Source: JADLHS01 sp039806955
GTDB lineage: Bacteria > Verrucomicrobiota > Verrucomicrobiia > Limisphaerales > JADLHS01
DNA: 64,000 nt
NCBI GenBank assembly: GCA_039806955.1
Contig: JBDHQI010000006.1
Span: 86,734 to 150,733, forward strand
Reading direction: 5' to 3'
Below, one piece after another: positions 26,378 through 35,266 of the stretch. Both the position numbers and the translations under genes were made by a program. The notes under the pieces were generated by a model. That model was not told the origin of the DNA and did not search any database. It saw only the letters and a program-made list of their open reading frames with translations. The stretch's first letter is position 1. Each line of letters begins with the position of its first letter.

Positions 26378-27493
26378 TTACCGTTTCGCTTTTGTCACTG
26401 ACTTGATGTAATCCGTTTCCTTTTGATCGTAGGGGGTGCCGTCCCGGCGCAGGATGTCGTGAAACCACGGCCGGGGTTCGCTGGTGTAAGTTTTATCCCA
26501 CGAGTCCCACGGATAAATCGTCTGCGTTTTGCCATCCACAAAACCCCAGCAATACGCGCCCACGTTTTGGGCTTGGAAATAACCCAGCACCGGATCAAAC
26601 GTGCTGCCCTGACCGCGCGCCATGTATTCGGTGCAGAGCAGGGGACGGTTGTAGCGGCGCAGGTTTTGCACGCATTTCTGCGCGCCGGGGAGCGAATCGT
26701 AAGTGTGGAAACTAATGACGTCCGATTCCTCCACCTGCACCCACTCGGTGGCGGAGAGCCGGTTCGGGTCGCTCCAATTCCCGATCCACACGCCGGAAGT
26801 CAGCGGTTGCGTGGGTTTCATTTCGCGCGCCCAGGTAAAGGTTTTGCGCAGCAGTAGCGTGGCCATTTCCACCTTGTTGGAGAGCAGTTGACTGCGATAT
26901 TGGGGCACGAGATTGTCCGGTTCATTGAATAAATCCCAAACTTGCACGCGTCGATCCTTGCGGAAGCGTTTGATGACTCCCTGCACGTAATCTTTCAATT
27001 CATCCTGTCGCGCCGGATCCTGCAGAATGTCCTGTCCCGGACTTTGCACCCAGCCGGAATTATGCACGTGCGGTCGGGGCGCGCGTTGCGGTCCGGCGTG
27101 TGGATATGGATCCCACACACTGTCGAAGAGCACAAACATCACGCCGATCTGATGCCGGTGCGCCAGCGTCAGGAATTGATCCATGCGTTTGAGCAAACCG
27201 GCGCGGTCGTTTTTCCAGACCAGATCGTGTAGAAACACCCGCACGCTGGTGAAGCCCAGATCGTGCGCCCAGCGCAGTTCCCGATCAATGGTTTGCGGAT
27301 CCCAGGTTTCGGCCTGCCACATTTCCAGTTGGTTGATGGCGGTGCTGGGCGTGAAATTGCAACCTACCAGCCACGGTTGCCTGGCATACCAGGCATTTGC
27401 TTTCGCCTCGGACCACCGCGCCACTGGCGTGGCATTCGCGGGGAGAAAATTTTGACCGACAAACAGCGCCGCACAAATGATGACAATTCTCAT
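26378..27493 (-). CDS. exported glycosidase, GH5-like (beta-mannanase/cellulase superfamily)
   Basis: A 371-residue enzyme starting at ATG 27493 with a signal peptide (MRIVIICAALFVGQNF) and then one TIM barrel. The barrel carries the clan GH-A pattern: QVWDLFNEPDN near residue 190 holds the acid/base glutamate and LLCTEYMARG near residue 288 the nucleophile. Histidine/tyrosine in VISFHTYDS and tryptophan in AYCWGFVDGKTQT line the expected site. Related proteins are often labelled 1,4-beta-xylanase or cellulase; substrate is undetermined. The longer in-frame start 105 bases upstream lacks a signal peptide. It is divergent from the sialate O-acetylesterase gene, which suggests joint use in glycan breakdown. 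Confidence 0.8.
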   Translation of the reverse strand: MRIVIICAALFVGQNFLPANATPVARWSEAKANAWYARQPWLVGCNFTPSTAINQLEMWQAETWDPQTIDRELRWAHDLGFTSVRVFLHDLVWKNDRAGLLKRMDQFLTLAHRHQIGVMFVLFDSVWDPYPHAGPQRAPRPHVHNSGWVQSPGQDILQDPARQDELKDYVQGVIKRFRKDRRVQVWDLFNEPDNLVPQYRSQLLSNKVEMATLLLRKTFTWAREMKPTQPLTSGVWIGNWSDPNRLSATEWVQVEESDVISFHTYDSLPGAQKCVQNLRRYNRPLLCTEYMARGQGSTFDPVLGYFQAQNVGAYCWGFVDGKTQTIYPWDSWDKTYTSEPRPWFHDILRRDGTPYDQKETDYIKSVTKAKR

Positions 27494-27728
27494 AAGAACG
27501 TCGGAGAGCGTAGAAAACCGGGAGTAATTTGTCAGTCTCTCTTTTGAAGACTTGCGAGTGTGTTTGCGAGCCAGGGGCCGCATCGTAAACGGAAGCACTG
27601 CGTAGCGGGATGGCGGGTAACGGACCGTGGAGTTGCCCGGTTTGACTGCGATAAACAGAAGGCAAATAGAGTGCTTTTCATCGCGGAACGCATTGCGTTA
27701 GAATCCACCCGGGCCGGATTTATCACTT

Positions 27729-29942
27729 ATGAAAAGACATTCAAAATTTTCCCTTTGGCGGCGGTGCTTTTCCTGGTTGGGCTTGCTGGCTGGATTAAGT
27801 TTTTCGGCGTCCGCCGCAGTGCGGCTGCCGAATGTTTTCAGCGACCACATGGTGTTGCAGCGGGGTCAACCGATCAATGTCTGGGGCTGGGCCGCTCCCG
27901 GCGAATCCGTATCCGTCCAACTCGACGGGCAGGTGGTGAAAGCGACGGCCAATGCGCAGGGTGAATGGAAGGTCGCGCTGCCCGCGAGGTCGGCGGGCGG
28001 TCCGTTCAAACTGGTGGTGCAGGGGAGCGACCAGATTGAATTGGATGACGTGTTGGTGGGGGAAGTCTGGCTTTGCTCGGGGCAATCCAACATGGAAATG
28101 GGCATCGCCATGTGCGAGGGCGCGGACGCGGCCGTCGCGGCGGCGAATCTGCCGCGACTGCGCTTGCTGATGGTGCCGAATCGCTGGACGCCGCTGCCGC
28201 AAACCAACATTGACGCGGCCTGGAAGGTTTGCACGCCAGAGACGATCAAGGAAGGCGGTTGGGGTGGATTTTCTGCTGCCGCATTTTATTTCGGGCGCAA
28301 ACTGCAGGAGGAACTGCAGGTGCCGATTGGATTGATTGATTCAACCTGGGGTGGCACGCGCATTGAATCGTGGACGCCGCCGGAAGGTTTCGCCGCCGTG
28401 CCCGCGTTGCGCGAGGACTACGGCAAAGTGTTGCTGGCTGATCCAACCAGCGTTGAACACGAACGCCAACTGAAAGACTTTTTGCAAACCACCGAGCGCT
28501 GGGTGACAGATGCGCGTGGAGCGTTGGCACAACGCAGCATCGGTCCGACCATGCCGACGTTTCCCGCGGAGCTGTTGCCGCCGCATGATCTGCAACAGGC
28601 GACCGCGTTGTTTAACGGAATGATTGCTCCGATCTGTCCGTTCACCATTGCGGGAGTGATCTGGTATCAGGGCGAGAGCAATTTGAGCGAGGGCATGAAA
28701 TACGCCGATCGGATGCGCGCGTTGATCCGTGGGTGGCGGCAGATTTGGGGCGTGGGCGAGTTTCCCTTCAACTTTGTGCAAATCGCCCCGTTCAATTACA
28801 GCGGGCGTCCCGAAGTGGAAGCGGAATTGTGGGAGGCGCAAAGTGCCTCAACTTCCGAACCGAACACCGGCATGGCGGTTATTAACGACATTGGTAATCT
28901 GCGCGATATTCATCCCACGGATAAAACGACCGTCGGCGAACGGCTCGCCCGGATCGCGCTGGCCAGAACCTACGGTCAATCAAAGCTTGAATATTCCGGT
29001 CCAGTCTTTCGCGCGCTCAAGTTGGAAGGAAATCGGTTGCGGGTGACGTTTGATCATGCCGTCGGCTTGACCAGCCGCGACGGACAGCCGCTGACGTGGT
29101 TTGAAGTGATTGATGCTGACCAGGGCGGCTTCGTCAAGGCGGACGCCAAGATTGAGGGGGATTCAGTGGTGTTAACCGCCGCCGCCGCACCGCATCCAGT
29201 AGCCATGCGTTTTGCCTGGAGCATGCTGGCCGAACCGAATTTGATGAACGGCGCGGGCCTGCCAGCGAGCGCGTTTCGCGCGGGCAACGCGCCGGATCGC
29301 GACGCGTTGGAAATGTATGTTCCCGAAGCCAAGGATTACCAGCTCGTGTATGACCTCGACCTTAACAAGCTCGGCCGCCAGATCAACTACACTGTGGATC
29401 GGAGCGATTCGATCAAGAAACCTTTCGATCGCATCGCCTATTTCCTGGAGCTTCAGCCTCAAAATGGTCGTTCCGAATACGTTTACGTTTCTGTGAAAGC
29501 CTTCACGGGCGACTTGAAAAAGATTGGCGTGCCCACCGCATCCAGCGGCGCACGGTTGCAACAGAACGTCGAGGATATGAATGTTGTTTCCGACGTGAAA
29601 CGCGTCACCACGGGCGTTGGTCTCACGGGTGGCAACATCGAGTTCTGGTCGAGCAACTACGGTCAGAATAATTCGGCCAGCGTGCCGGGCGCGTCATCGC
29701 AAACGTACGACTTCGGCGATGAACCGGCAGGAGAACCCGATGGTTACGGCAGCATGCAGATTCACAATCACGACAAGCGCCAGACTCTCTTCGCGGTTAA
29801 CAACTGGAACGCCGGTGAAGCCGCCGATATCGGTATCGGCAATCAAGAAGGTAGTGGCAATCCTGATTGGACGTTTGCCCGCAACGCGCAGAATTACACC
29901 ACCAAACGGCTGCGAGTGCTGGTGCGCTTGAGGGGGAATTGA
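27729..29942 (+). CDS. sialate O-acetylesterase family SGNH hydrolase with extra C-terminal domain
   Basis: An exported 737-residue carbohydrate deacetylase. After a signal peptide ending in SASA, the protein opens with the family LPNVFSDHMVLQRG start and a jelly-roll segment, then the SGNH hydrolase with block I GQSNMEM near residue 117, block III-like GGTRIESW, and the late WYQGESN and IHPTDK (Asp-x-x-His region) motifs. Residues about 560-737 form an additional beta-sandwich domain (YQLVYDLDLNKLG, then ...NPDWTFARN, TTKRLRVLVRL) seen fused to similar proteins in PVC bacteria. It probably removes acetyl groups from sulfated or sialylated glycans outside the cell. ATG 27729 is the start. Confidence 0.88.
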   Translation: MKRHSKFSLWRRCFSWLGLLAGLSFSASAAVRLPNVFSDHMVLQRGQPINVWGWAAPGESVSVQLDGQVVKATANAQGEWKVALPARSAGGPFKLVVQGSDQIELDDVLVGEVWLCSGQSNMEMGIAMCEGADAAVAAANLPRLRLLMVPNRWTPLPQTNIDAAWKVCTPETIKEGGWGGFSAAAFYFGRKLQEELQVPIGLIDSTWGGTRIESWTPPEGFAAVPALREDYGKVLLADPTSVEHERQLKDFLQTTERWVTDARGALAQRSIGPTMPTFPAELLPPHDLQQATALFNGMIAPICPFTIAGVIWYQGESNLSEGMKYADRMRALIRGWRQIWGVGEFPFNFVQIAPFNYSGRPEVEAELWEAQSASTSEPNTGMAVINDIGNLRDIHPTDKTTVGERLARIALARTYGQSKLEYSGPVFRALKLEGNRLRVTFDHAVGLTSRDGQPLTWFEVIDADQGGFVKADAKIEGDSVVLTAAAAPHPVAMRFAWSMLAEPNLMNGAGLPASAFRAGNAPDRDALEMYVPEAKDYQLVYDLDLNKLGRQINYTVDRSDSIKKPFDRIAYFLELQPQNGRSEYVYVSVKAFTGDLKKIGVPTASSGARLQQNVEDMNVVSDVKRVTTGVGLTGGNIEFWSSNYGQNNSASVPGASSQTYDFGDEPAGEPDGYGSMQIHNHDKRQTLFAVNNWNAGEAADIGIGNQEGSGNPDWTFARNAQNYTTKRLRVLVRLRGN

Positions 29943-29968
29943 TTCGGGCTGCGGCGCTTGCCGGCTGA

Positions 29969-32900
29969 TTAGTTCGGACCGGACTTGGCGTTTTTCAAGA
30001 ACGCAATGAGATCCGCCAGTTCCTGTTCGGATAATTGTTGTTCCAACCCGGATGGCATCACGCTCACGCGACCGGGCCGCATCTCTTCAATGTCGGCACG
30101 GGGGATCCGCGCTTCCGTGGTTGCGCCCGTCGCCAGAATCACTTCGTCCGCGGCGTCCTTGCGCAAGATGCCGCTGAACAGGTCGTCGGTCTTGGTCGTT
30201 ACGATCAACGGTTCGTAGCTGCGCACGAAACTGGCGCTGGGATAGATAATCGCCTCAAGCAAATCACGTTTGGTGCGCGTTGGGCCAATGGCCGTCAAAT
30301 CCGGACCGACGCTACCGCCGAGATAGCCCATGCGATGACAGGTCACGCAGGCAACTTTCGGATTGTTGAACACGAGCTGACCGCGCCGCACGTCGCCCTC
30401 CGGCAGGGAGGTCAGCAAAGATTCCAAGTGATTTTTTTGCTGCTCCGCATCCGCATCCAGGAGCGTCAACAACGCGTCGGCTTGTTGTTGCACGGAAGTC
30501 GGGTACTTCGCCGCCACCGTTTTGAGAACTTCGGGTTGTACTCCCGTGAGTCCGGGCGATTCCTTGAGCGCCGCCATCAAGCGCAAACCAATCGCCGCCT
30601 CGGGCTGCTGCGCAAAAAGCGGAAGCAGCCGCGCTACTTCCATCGGTCCGGAAGTTTTCAGCGTGTCGGCGAGCGCTTGTAGTTGCGCGGGATTCAACCT
30701 GGCCGCGAGCAACACGCCAGTGGCGGCGGAACGGACGGCGACCGGCTGGCTGGGGGCAAGGTTGGCGATCAGGAACGGGAACAAATCGGATTCCACCGCA
30801 GCGAGGCCTCGCGGCAAGGCCGCAAGGGCATCCAAACGCTCATTTGCCGCGCGCGTTGCGTCCTGTGCGATTCGCATCAGTTCCTTGGTAAAAGTCGGCG
30901 CGTTGTTTTTAGCGCGACTCAAGGCGTTGGCGGCGGCGATCGCCGTGTGAGTCAACGCGGTGTTGGGTTGAACGAGCGCCGCGCGCACCGCGTCAGCCCA
31001 GCCGGCGGGCGGTTCTTTCAATCCGGGTTGCGCCATTAAATGCAACAACATGGCGGCGGTGGCCGGGTTGGCGTTCTGCGTTTGCCACGATCGAGTCAAC
31101 ACCGCTTGCACCGCTTCGCTGCCGATGAATTGAGTCAGCTGCTGTTCCAACTCTGCGCGCTCGTTTTCAGTCAGACTGCTGGTGGCGATGCGTTCGCGGA
31201 AAAAGTCGGCCAGGGCATTGCCCCAATCGGGATGATGCCCGGCCACCCATGCCGCTGTTTGACGCAACTCCGCTTCGGCGCGGCTGAGGAACGGCAACAC
31301 GTCGGCTGGCTGCAAGTCACCGGCGGGCATTTGATCCAGCGCGATCAGCGCGATGCGTTGCTGGTGGGCGGCTTTCAAACCAGCGCGCGTGAGCGCCGGC
31401 GCGTTCAACTCAATCAACGCATAAATGATGGAGTGTTCGAGAAACCGATCGGACTGAAGACCGGAAGCCATTTTCAACAGATGTGGAACGGCAAATGTCG
31501 GATTTCCCAGACGCCCCAGCGTCTCTGCGGCCTGTCGCTGCAGCACCGGATTGCGACTGTTCAAGACGCGCTCCCAGGCTGCGTTCCCGGCGGGCGTCGT
31601 TTGGATCGCCGCCGTCTCACGCCAGACGCCGATGGAGTCGAGCATCACTTTGAGGAGTTCATCGGACGATAACCCGGGCGTCGTTTGGTGTTCAATGAAC
31701 GCGGTATTGATGGCGCGGCGGGCGGCGGGCGCTTCAATCCGCGTTAACGTCCAGATGATGTTACGCGCCAGCGCCGTATCTGTGGTGTGGTTCAGAACGG
31801 TTTGCAGGGCATTCACCGATTCCGCGCCACGTTGGGCCAGCATTTGCGTGGCGCGTTCCACCACGGCGGGCTGGTCGGAAGTCAGGCGCTCGATCAGTGC
31901 CGATGTTGTTGCTCCGTTCCAAACCAGCTTCGCGCCGCGCGGGTCCGCAGGCCGGGGTGCGCCTTTACGTCGGATGCGATAAATCGTGCCCAACACATCC
32001 GGCTTGGCCAGTTGCGACGTGGGACAACAGAGTTTGTACCAGGCGCCCGTATCGAGTACGAGCAGGCTGCCGTCAGCCGCTTCGATGACATCGGTCGGGT
32101 GAAAATCGGGATTGTCCGAGACGAGGAAATCACTATCCACCGTTTTGAAGGTCGCCCCGTCGGGAACGAGCACGTGCCGCGAGACTTTGTGCAGGTTGAA
32201 CTGACAGCAAAACACGTTGCCCCGGTATTCGTCGCCGAGGTGGGTGGATTTGTAAACGATGACTGAGCAGGGGGCGGCCGGCCCCATGTGCGTGAGCACC
32301 GGCATCAATTCGCCCGTGCGCGGGTGGCCATCCAACACGTCGTGTAATTTGCCCCAGACTCCGCCGTAAACGGCGTGGATCATTCCGTCGCGATGGCCCG
32401 GTTCGTTCGGGGCAAAAAAAGTGCCACACAAAATTCGCTCGCCGCTGGTGGTCCAGGCCAGCCACACCGGATTGTCATTGCCGGCGGTGATCACCGGCTC
32501 AAACCGACTGTGATCCGCTCGCGCGCGGAAGAGGTGCGGCGCGCGACTGGTCCACGGCTGGCCGTTGATCTCGTAGGTTTGTTCGGCGAACGCACCTTTA
32601 CACCAGTACAGCCAGCCATCCGGCCCGAGAAACGGGCCGTGCAGATCGTTGGCGCAACCAGTGAGCGTCTGGCCATCATGCCAGATCTCGCGCCGATCCG
32701 CGACGCCATCTCCATCCGTATCGGTGAACTTCCACAGGTGCGGCGGCGCGGATACATAAACCGAGCCGTTGTAATAAAGACAGCCTTCAGGGAACATGAC
32801 CTTGTCCGCATAAACGACGGATTGATCGAATTTACCGTCGCCGTCAGTGTCTTCCAGGCGCACGATGCGATGCGTCGGGTCATTGGTTTGTTGGGCGGGA

Positions 32901-33121
32901 GTGAGGTTTGATCCCGAGGAATCGGTGACGTAAAGGCGGCCCCGTTCGTCGAATGAACCGGACACCGGGCGCGGCACCAGCTCCGTTCCCGCGACCACCT
33001 CCACCTCGAACCCGTCTGGCACGATCAGCGTCTGCGTGGCGAACTTGAATTCGGCCGCGGGCGCGAAGTTGAGAAAAGCGATGAGGAGGAGTTCTGTTAG
33101 ACAATAAGTGCGCTTTTTCAT
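29969..33121 (-). CDS. exported PVC-type cytochrome c with PQQ/beta-propeller-like and HEAT domains
   Basis: A 1050-residue secreted haem protein typical of Planctomycetota and Verrucomicrobiota. ATG 33121 gives a signal peptide (MKKRTYCLTELLLIAFLNF). Residues about 30-395 are the 'membrane-bound dehydrogenase' six-bladed propeller (VPDGFEVEVVAGTELVPRP, DTDGDGKFD repeats). Residues about 400-880 are alpha-helical HEAT-like repeats. The C-terminal domain has a haem-binding CVTCH motif near residue 926 (VACVTCHRMGYLGG), with a later methionine-containing DVERRR-to-VMPSG stretch. It is thought to oxidise sugars or other substrates and pass electrons on, but no member's substrate is firmly established. 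Its neighbours are glycan-active enzymes. The longer start at 33226 lacks a signal and is rejected. Confidence 0.88.
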   Translation of the reverse strand: MKKRTYCLTELLLIAFLNFAPAAEFKFATQTLIVPDGFEVEVVAGTELVPRPVSGSFDERGRLYVTDSSGSNLTPAQQTNDPTHRIVRLEDTDGDGKFDQSVVYADKVMFPEGCLYYNGSVYVSAPPHLWKFTDTDGDGVADRREIWHDGQTLTGCANDLHGPFLGPDGWLYWCKGAFAEQTYEINGQPWTSRAPHLFRARADHSRFEPVITAGNDNPVWLAWTTSGERILCGTFFAPNEPGHRDGMIHAVYGGVWGKLHDVLDGHPRTGELMPVLTHMGPAAPCSVIVYKSTHLGDEYRGNVFCCQFNLHKVSRHVLVPDGATFKTVDSDFLVSDNPDFHPTDVIEAADGSLLVLDTGAWYKLCCPTSQLAKPDVLGTIYRIRRKGAPRPADPRGAKLVWNGATTSALIERLTSDQPAVVERATQMLAQRGAESVNALQTVLNHTTDTALARNIIWTLTRIEAPAARRAINTAFIEHQTTPGLSSDELLKVMLDSIGVWRETAAIQTTPAGNAAWERVLNSRNPVLQRQAAETLGRLGNPTFAVPHLLKMASGLQSDRFLEHSIIYALIELNAPALTRAGLKAAHQQRIALIALDQMPAGDLQPADVLPFLSRAEAELRQTAAWVAGHHPDWGNALADFFRERIATSSLTENERAELEQQLTQFIGSEAVQAVLTRSWQTQNANPATAAMLLHLMAQPGLKEPPAGWADAVRAALVQPNTALTHTAIAAANALSRAKNNAPTFTKELMRIAQDATRAANERLDALAALPRGLAAVESDLFPFLIANLAPSQPVAVRSAATGVLLAARLNPAQLQALADTLKTSGPMEVARLLPLFAQQPEAAIGLRLMAALKESPGLTGVQPEVLKTVAAKYPTSVQQQADALLTLLDADAEQQKNHLESLLTSLPEGDVRRGQLVFNNPKVACVTCHRMGYLGGSVGPDLTAIGPTRTKRDLLEAIIYPSASFVRSYEPLIVTTKTDDLFSGILRKDAADEVILATGATTEARIPRADIEEMRPGRVSVMPSGLEQQLSEQELADLIAFLKNAKSGPN

Positions 33122-33253
33122 GGAGCGAATGACCACGAGTAAAACCCAGCCGCGCCAATTTGCAAGCGAGGATTCTCGGATTCTCGGCGTGGCGATTCGC
33201 GATCCGTGATTCTTTTCTTTCTGCATCCGCGCGTTTCCGTTTAATTTGAATCC

Positions 33254-34216
33254 ATGCGAATTTTGTCAGGCATCCAGCCGTCGGGCACGTTGCACCTCGG
33301 CAATTACTTTGGAATGATGCGCCCCGCCATCGCGCTGCAGGAGCAGGGGGAAGCTTTTTATTTCATTGCCAATTATCATTCGATGACCTCGTTGTTCGAC
33401 GCGAATGAGCGGCGCAAAAACACGCTGGATGTCGCTCTGGATTTTCTGGCGTGTGGTCTGGATCCCCAGCGCACCGTCTTCTTCAGGCAATCCGACGTGC
33501 CTGAAGTGTGCGAACTGGCGTGGATACTTTCCACGCTGACGCCGATGGGTTTGCTGGAACGCGCCCATTCATTCAAGGACAAGTCGGCGAAAGGCATTCC
33601 CATCAATCACGGGCTGTTCGCGTATCCGGTGCTGATGGCGGCGGATATTTTGATTTACGACTCGAACGTCGTTCCCGTTGGGCAAGATCAGAAGCAGCAC
33701 GTCGAGATGACGCGCGACATCGCCATCAAGTTCAACGAAGCCTACGGCGAGACGTTCGTGATTCCCGAGCCGCGAATCAAAGCGGACACCGCAAAAGTGC
33801 CGGGTGTGGATGGCGAAAAAATGTCCAAGAGTTACAACAACACCATTGAAATATTCGGCGACGAAAAAGCGCTCCGCAAAAAAGTCATGGCGCTCAAAAT
33901 GGATTCGCGTCAACCTGCCGAACCGAAGCCAGACGCGGAACAAAATCTCGCCATCCAGTTACTCAAGGTGATTGACGCGGGCGCGGGTCGGGAGTGGGAG
34001 GGAAAATTGCGCGCGGGCGGCTTGGGCTACGGCGATCTGAAGAAGAAGTTGTTCGAGGTGTATTGGGAGCATTTCGCCGCCGCGCGAGCCAAGCGCGCGG
34101 AGTTGGTGGCGAACTTGGATTACGTGAACCAGGTTCTGGCCGACGGCGCGGCGAAGGCCCGCGCGAAAGCGATGGAAGTGCTCAAACGCGCCCGGAAGGC
34201 GAGCGGGTTGGAGTAG
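33254..34216 (+). CDS. trpS: tryptophanyl-tRNA synthetase
   Basis: Charges tRNA-Trp. The 320-residue protein starts at ATG 33254 with the family text ILSGIQPSGTLHLGNYFG, in which HLGN is the HIGH motif, continues with the tryptophan-binding GQDQKQHVEMTRD segment, and shows the KMSKS loop as GEKMSKSYNN near residue 195. Length and ending (ARAKAMEVLKRARKASGLE) are normal, so the gene is intact. A diverged copy of the last 18 codons before LE lies 892 bases further on, beyond the nucleotidyltransferase and HEPN genes (see findings). Confidence 0.97.
   Translation: MRILSGIQPSGTLHLGNYFGMMRPAIALQEQGEAFYFIANYHSMTSLFDANERRKNTLDVALDFLACGLDPQRTVFFRQSDVPEVCELAWILSTLTPMGLLERAHSFKDKSAKGIPINHGLFAYPVLMAADILIYDSNVVPVGQDQKQHVEMTRDIAIKFNEAYGETFVIPEPRIKADTAKVPGVDGEKMSKSYNNTIEIFGDEKALRKKVMALKMDSRQPAEPKPDAEQNLAIQLLKVIDAGAGREWEGKLRAGGLGYGDLKKKLFEVYWEHFAAARAKRAELVANLDYVNQVLADGAAKARAKAMEVLKRARKASGLE
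34154..34207 (+). repeat. trpS 3'-end repeat, copy within the gene
   Basis: These 18 codons (K-A-R-A-K-A-M-E-V-L-K-R-A-R-K-A-S-G) match 35046-35099 at 46 of 54 bases. Seven of the eight differences are at third codon positions and five codon changes are silent, so the other copy derives from coding DNA of a diverged trpS. Confidence 0.85.
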
Positions 34217-34264
34217 CCGGCTTCATGGCTTGTCAGGCCGCTCGGCGGGAACTACTTTGATTTC

Positions 34265-34624
34265 GTGAAACTGCTGCTGGAAAACCTGCCGCCTTCGTTG
34301 CTGGATCAGCGCGAATCGCTCGCTCGGTGTCTTGAAGCGATAGGACGTGCTGCTCGGGTCCGGCAGATTTACTTGTTTGGATCACATGCCCGGGGTGAGG
34401 CTCGGCCCGACAGCGACGTTGATTTGTGCATTGTGGCGGATGATGCCGAACGGCAGTTGGAAACAGCGCGGAAGTTTCGCCGGGCGATGACCGACATCTG
34501 GCCCTGTCCCGCATTCACCTTGCTTCCGATTTCAACGCGGCGTTTGGCGGAGAAGCGCGCTGAGCAGGACCATTTTTTCGCAACTGTTCTCAAGGAAGGG
34601 GTGCTGCTTGCCGCGGAAAACTGA
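34265..34624 (+). CDS. minimal nucleotidyltransferase (MNT family)
   Basis: A 119-residue protein from GTG 34265. The nucleotidyltransferase motif is plain: GSHARGEARPDSDVDL at 39-54, with the paired aspartates D51 and D53. Family members paired with HEPN proteins act as antitoxins or substrate-specific nucleotidyltransferases; MntA AMPylates its HepT partner. The usual third acidic residue should lie about 30 residues on in a hydrophobic strand; here that strand reads PAFTLLPIST with no aspartate, so catalysis may be impaired. It overlaps the next gene by 17 bases, so both are translated from one message. It sits directly after trpS, inside the duplicated trpS-end interval. Confidence 0.8.
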   Translation: MKLLLENLPPSLLDQRESLARCLEAIGRAARVRQIYLFGSHARGEARPDSDVDLCIVADDAERQLETARKFRRAMTDIWPCPAFTLLPISTRRLAEKRAEQDHFFATVLKEGVLLAAEN

Positions 34625-35015
34625 TTCAAAAAATCCGGCCGACTGGCTGGCGATGGCCGAACCGGAACTGGAGGCAATCCGCAAGTTGTCAGCCGATGAG
34701 CTGGCGTTCGACATGTGCCACAGCAAGCTGGCGGAAATCGTGGAGAAATTGCTCAAAGCAGAACTCATTCGCGTGGGCTGGCAGTTGGAAAAAACTCACG
34801 ACTTGGAACGACTCCGAAAGGAACTCCGCACCCGGGACAAGGACTTGGCCGATAGCATCGAGTCATTATGCACCGACCTTGCGGAAGTTTATTTCGTCGG
34901 GCGTTACCCCGGCTTTGATCTCGAAGACCCTGACTGGCCGGACTTCCGTGCGAAACTGAAACAGGTCACGAGCCTGCTCGCGACGGTCAAATCTCGTTTG
35001 TCACCGAGTTCTTGA
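34608..35015 (+). CDS. HEPN-domain protein paired with the nucleotidyltransferase
   Basis: A 135-residue all-helical protein beginning at TTG 34608, chosen over ATG 34653 because the early PADWLAMAEPELEAIRKL helix is part of the HEPN fold. Other family signs are KLAEIVEKLLKAELI, THDLERL and the VGRYPGFD motif near residue 102 of the COG2250-type HEPN group. The RNase-type R-x4-6-H motif of toxin HEPN proteins is not visible. Overlap with the nucleotidyltransferase gene indicates a joint operon. The pair could be a toxin-antitoxin system or a nucleotide-transfer module; sequence alone does not decide. Confidence 0.78.
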   Translation: MPRKTDSKNPADWLAMAEPELEAIRKLSADELAFDMCHSKLAEIVEKLLKAELIRVGWQLEKTHDLERLRKELRTRDKDLADSIESLCTDLAEVYFVGRYPGFDLEDPDWPDFRAKLKQVTSLLATVKSRLSPSS

Positions 35016-35045
35016 AGATTTAACGGAAGATTCGTGAGCGGGCGC

Positions 35046-35099
35046 AAAGCCCGCGCCAAGGCGACCGATGTGCTCAAACGCGCGCGGAAGGCGAGCGGC
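35046..35099 (+). repeat. displaced second copy of the trpS 3' end
   Basis: After the HEPN stop the sequence again reads trpS-like codons (KARAKATDVLKRARKASG), 46 of 54 bases matching 34154-34207. It is preceded by GTGAGCGGGCGC and runs on as FSPGREKRL without a trpS-type stop, so it is not a functional gene. Nothing else is identified in 35100-35266. Confidence 0.85.
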
Positions 35100-35266
35100 T
35101 TTTCGCCCGGGAGAGAAAAACGGTTGAAACCGTTTTCCCGCTGCCGCGCCAGCCTTACCGAGCTGAAGCCCGGTGCTAATGAGAGGAAGTATGTATCAGT
35201 TTTATGTGTCAGTTTTGCGCGGGACGATAACCGCCCTTGCATAAACCGGGAAGCCGGGCTTAATTT

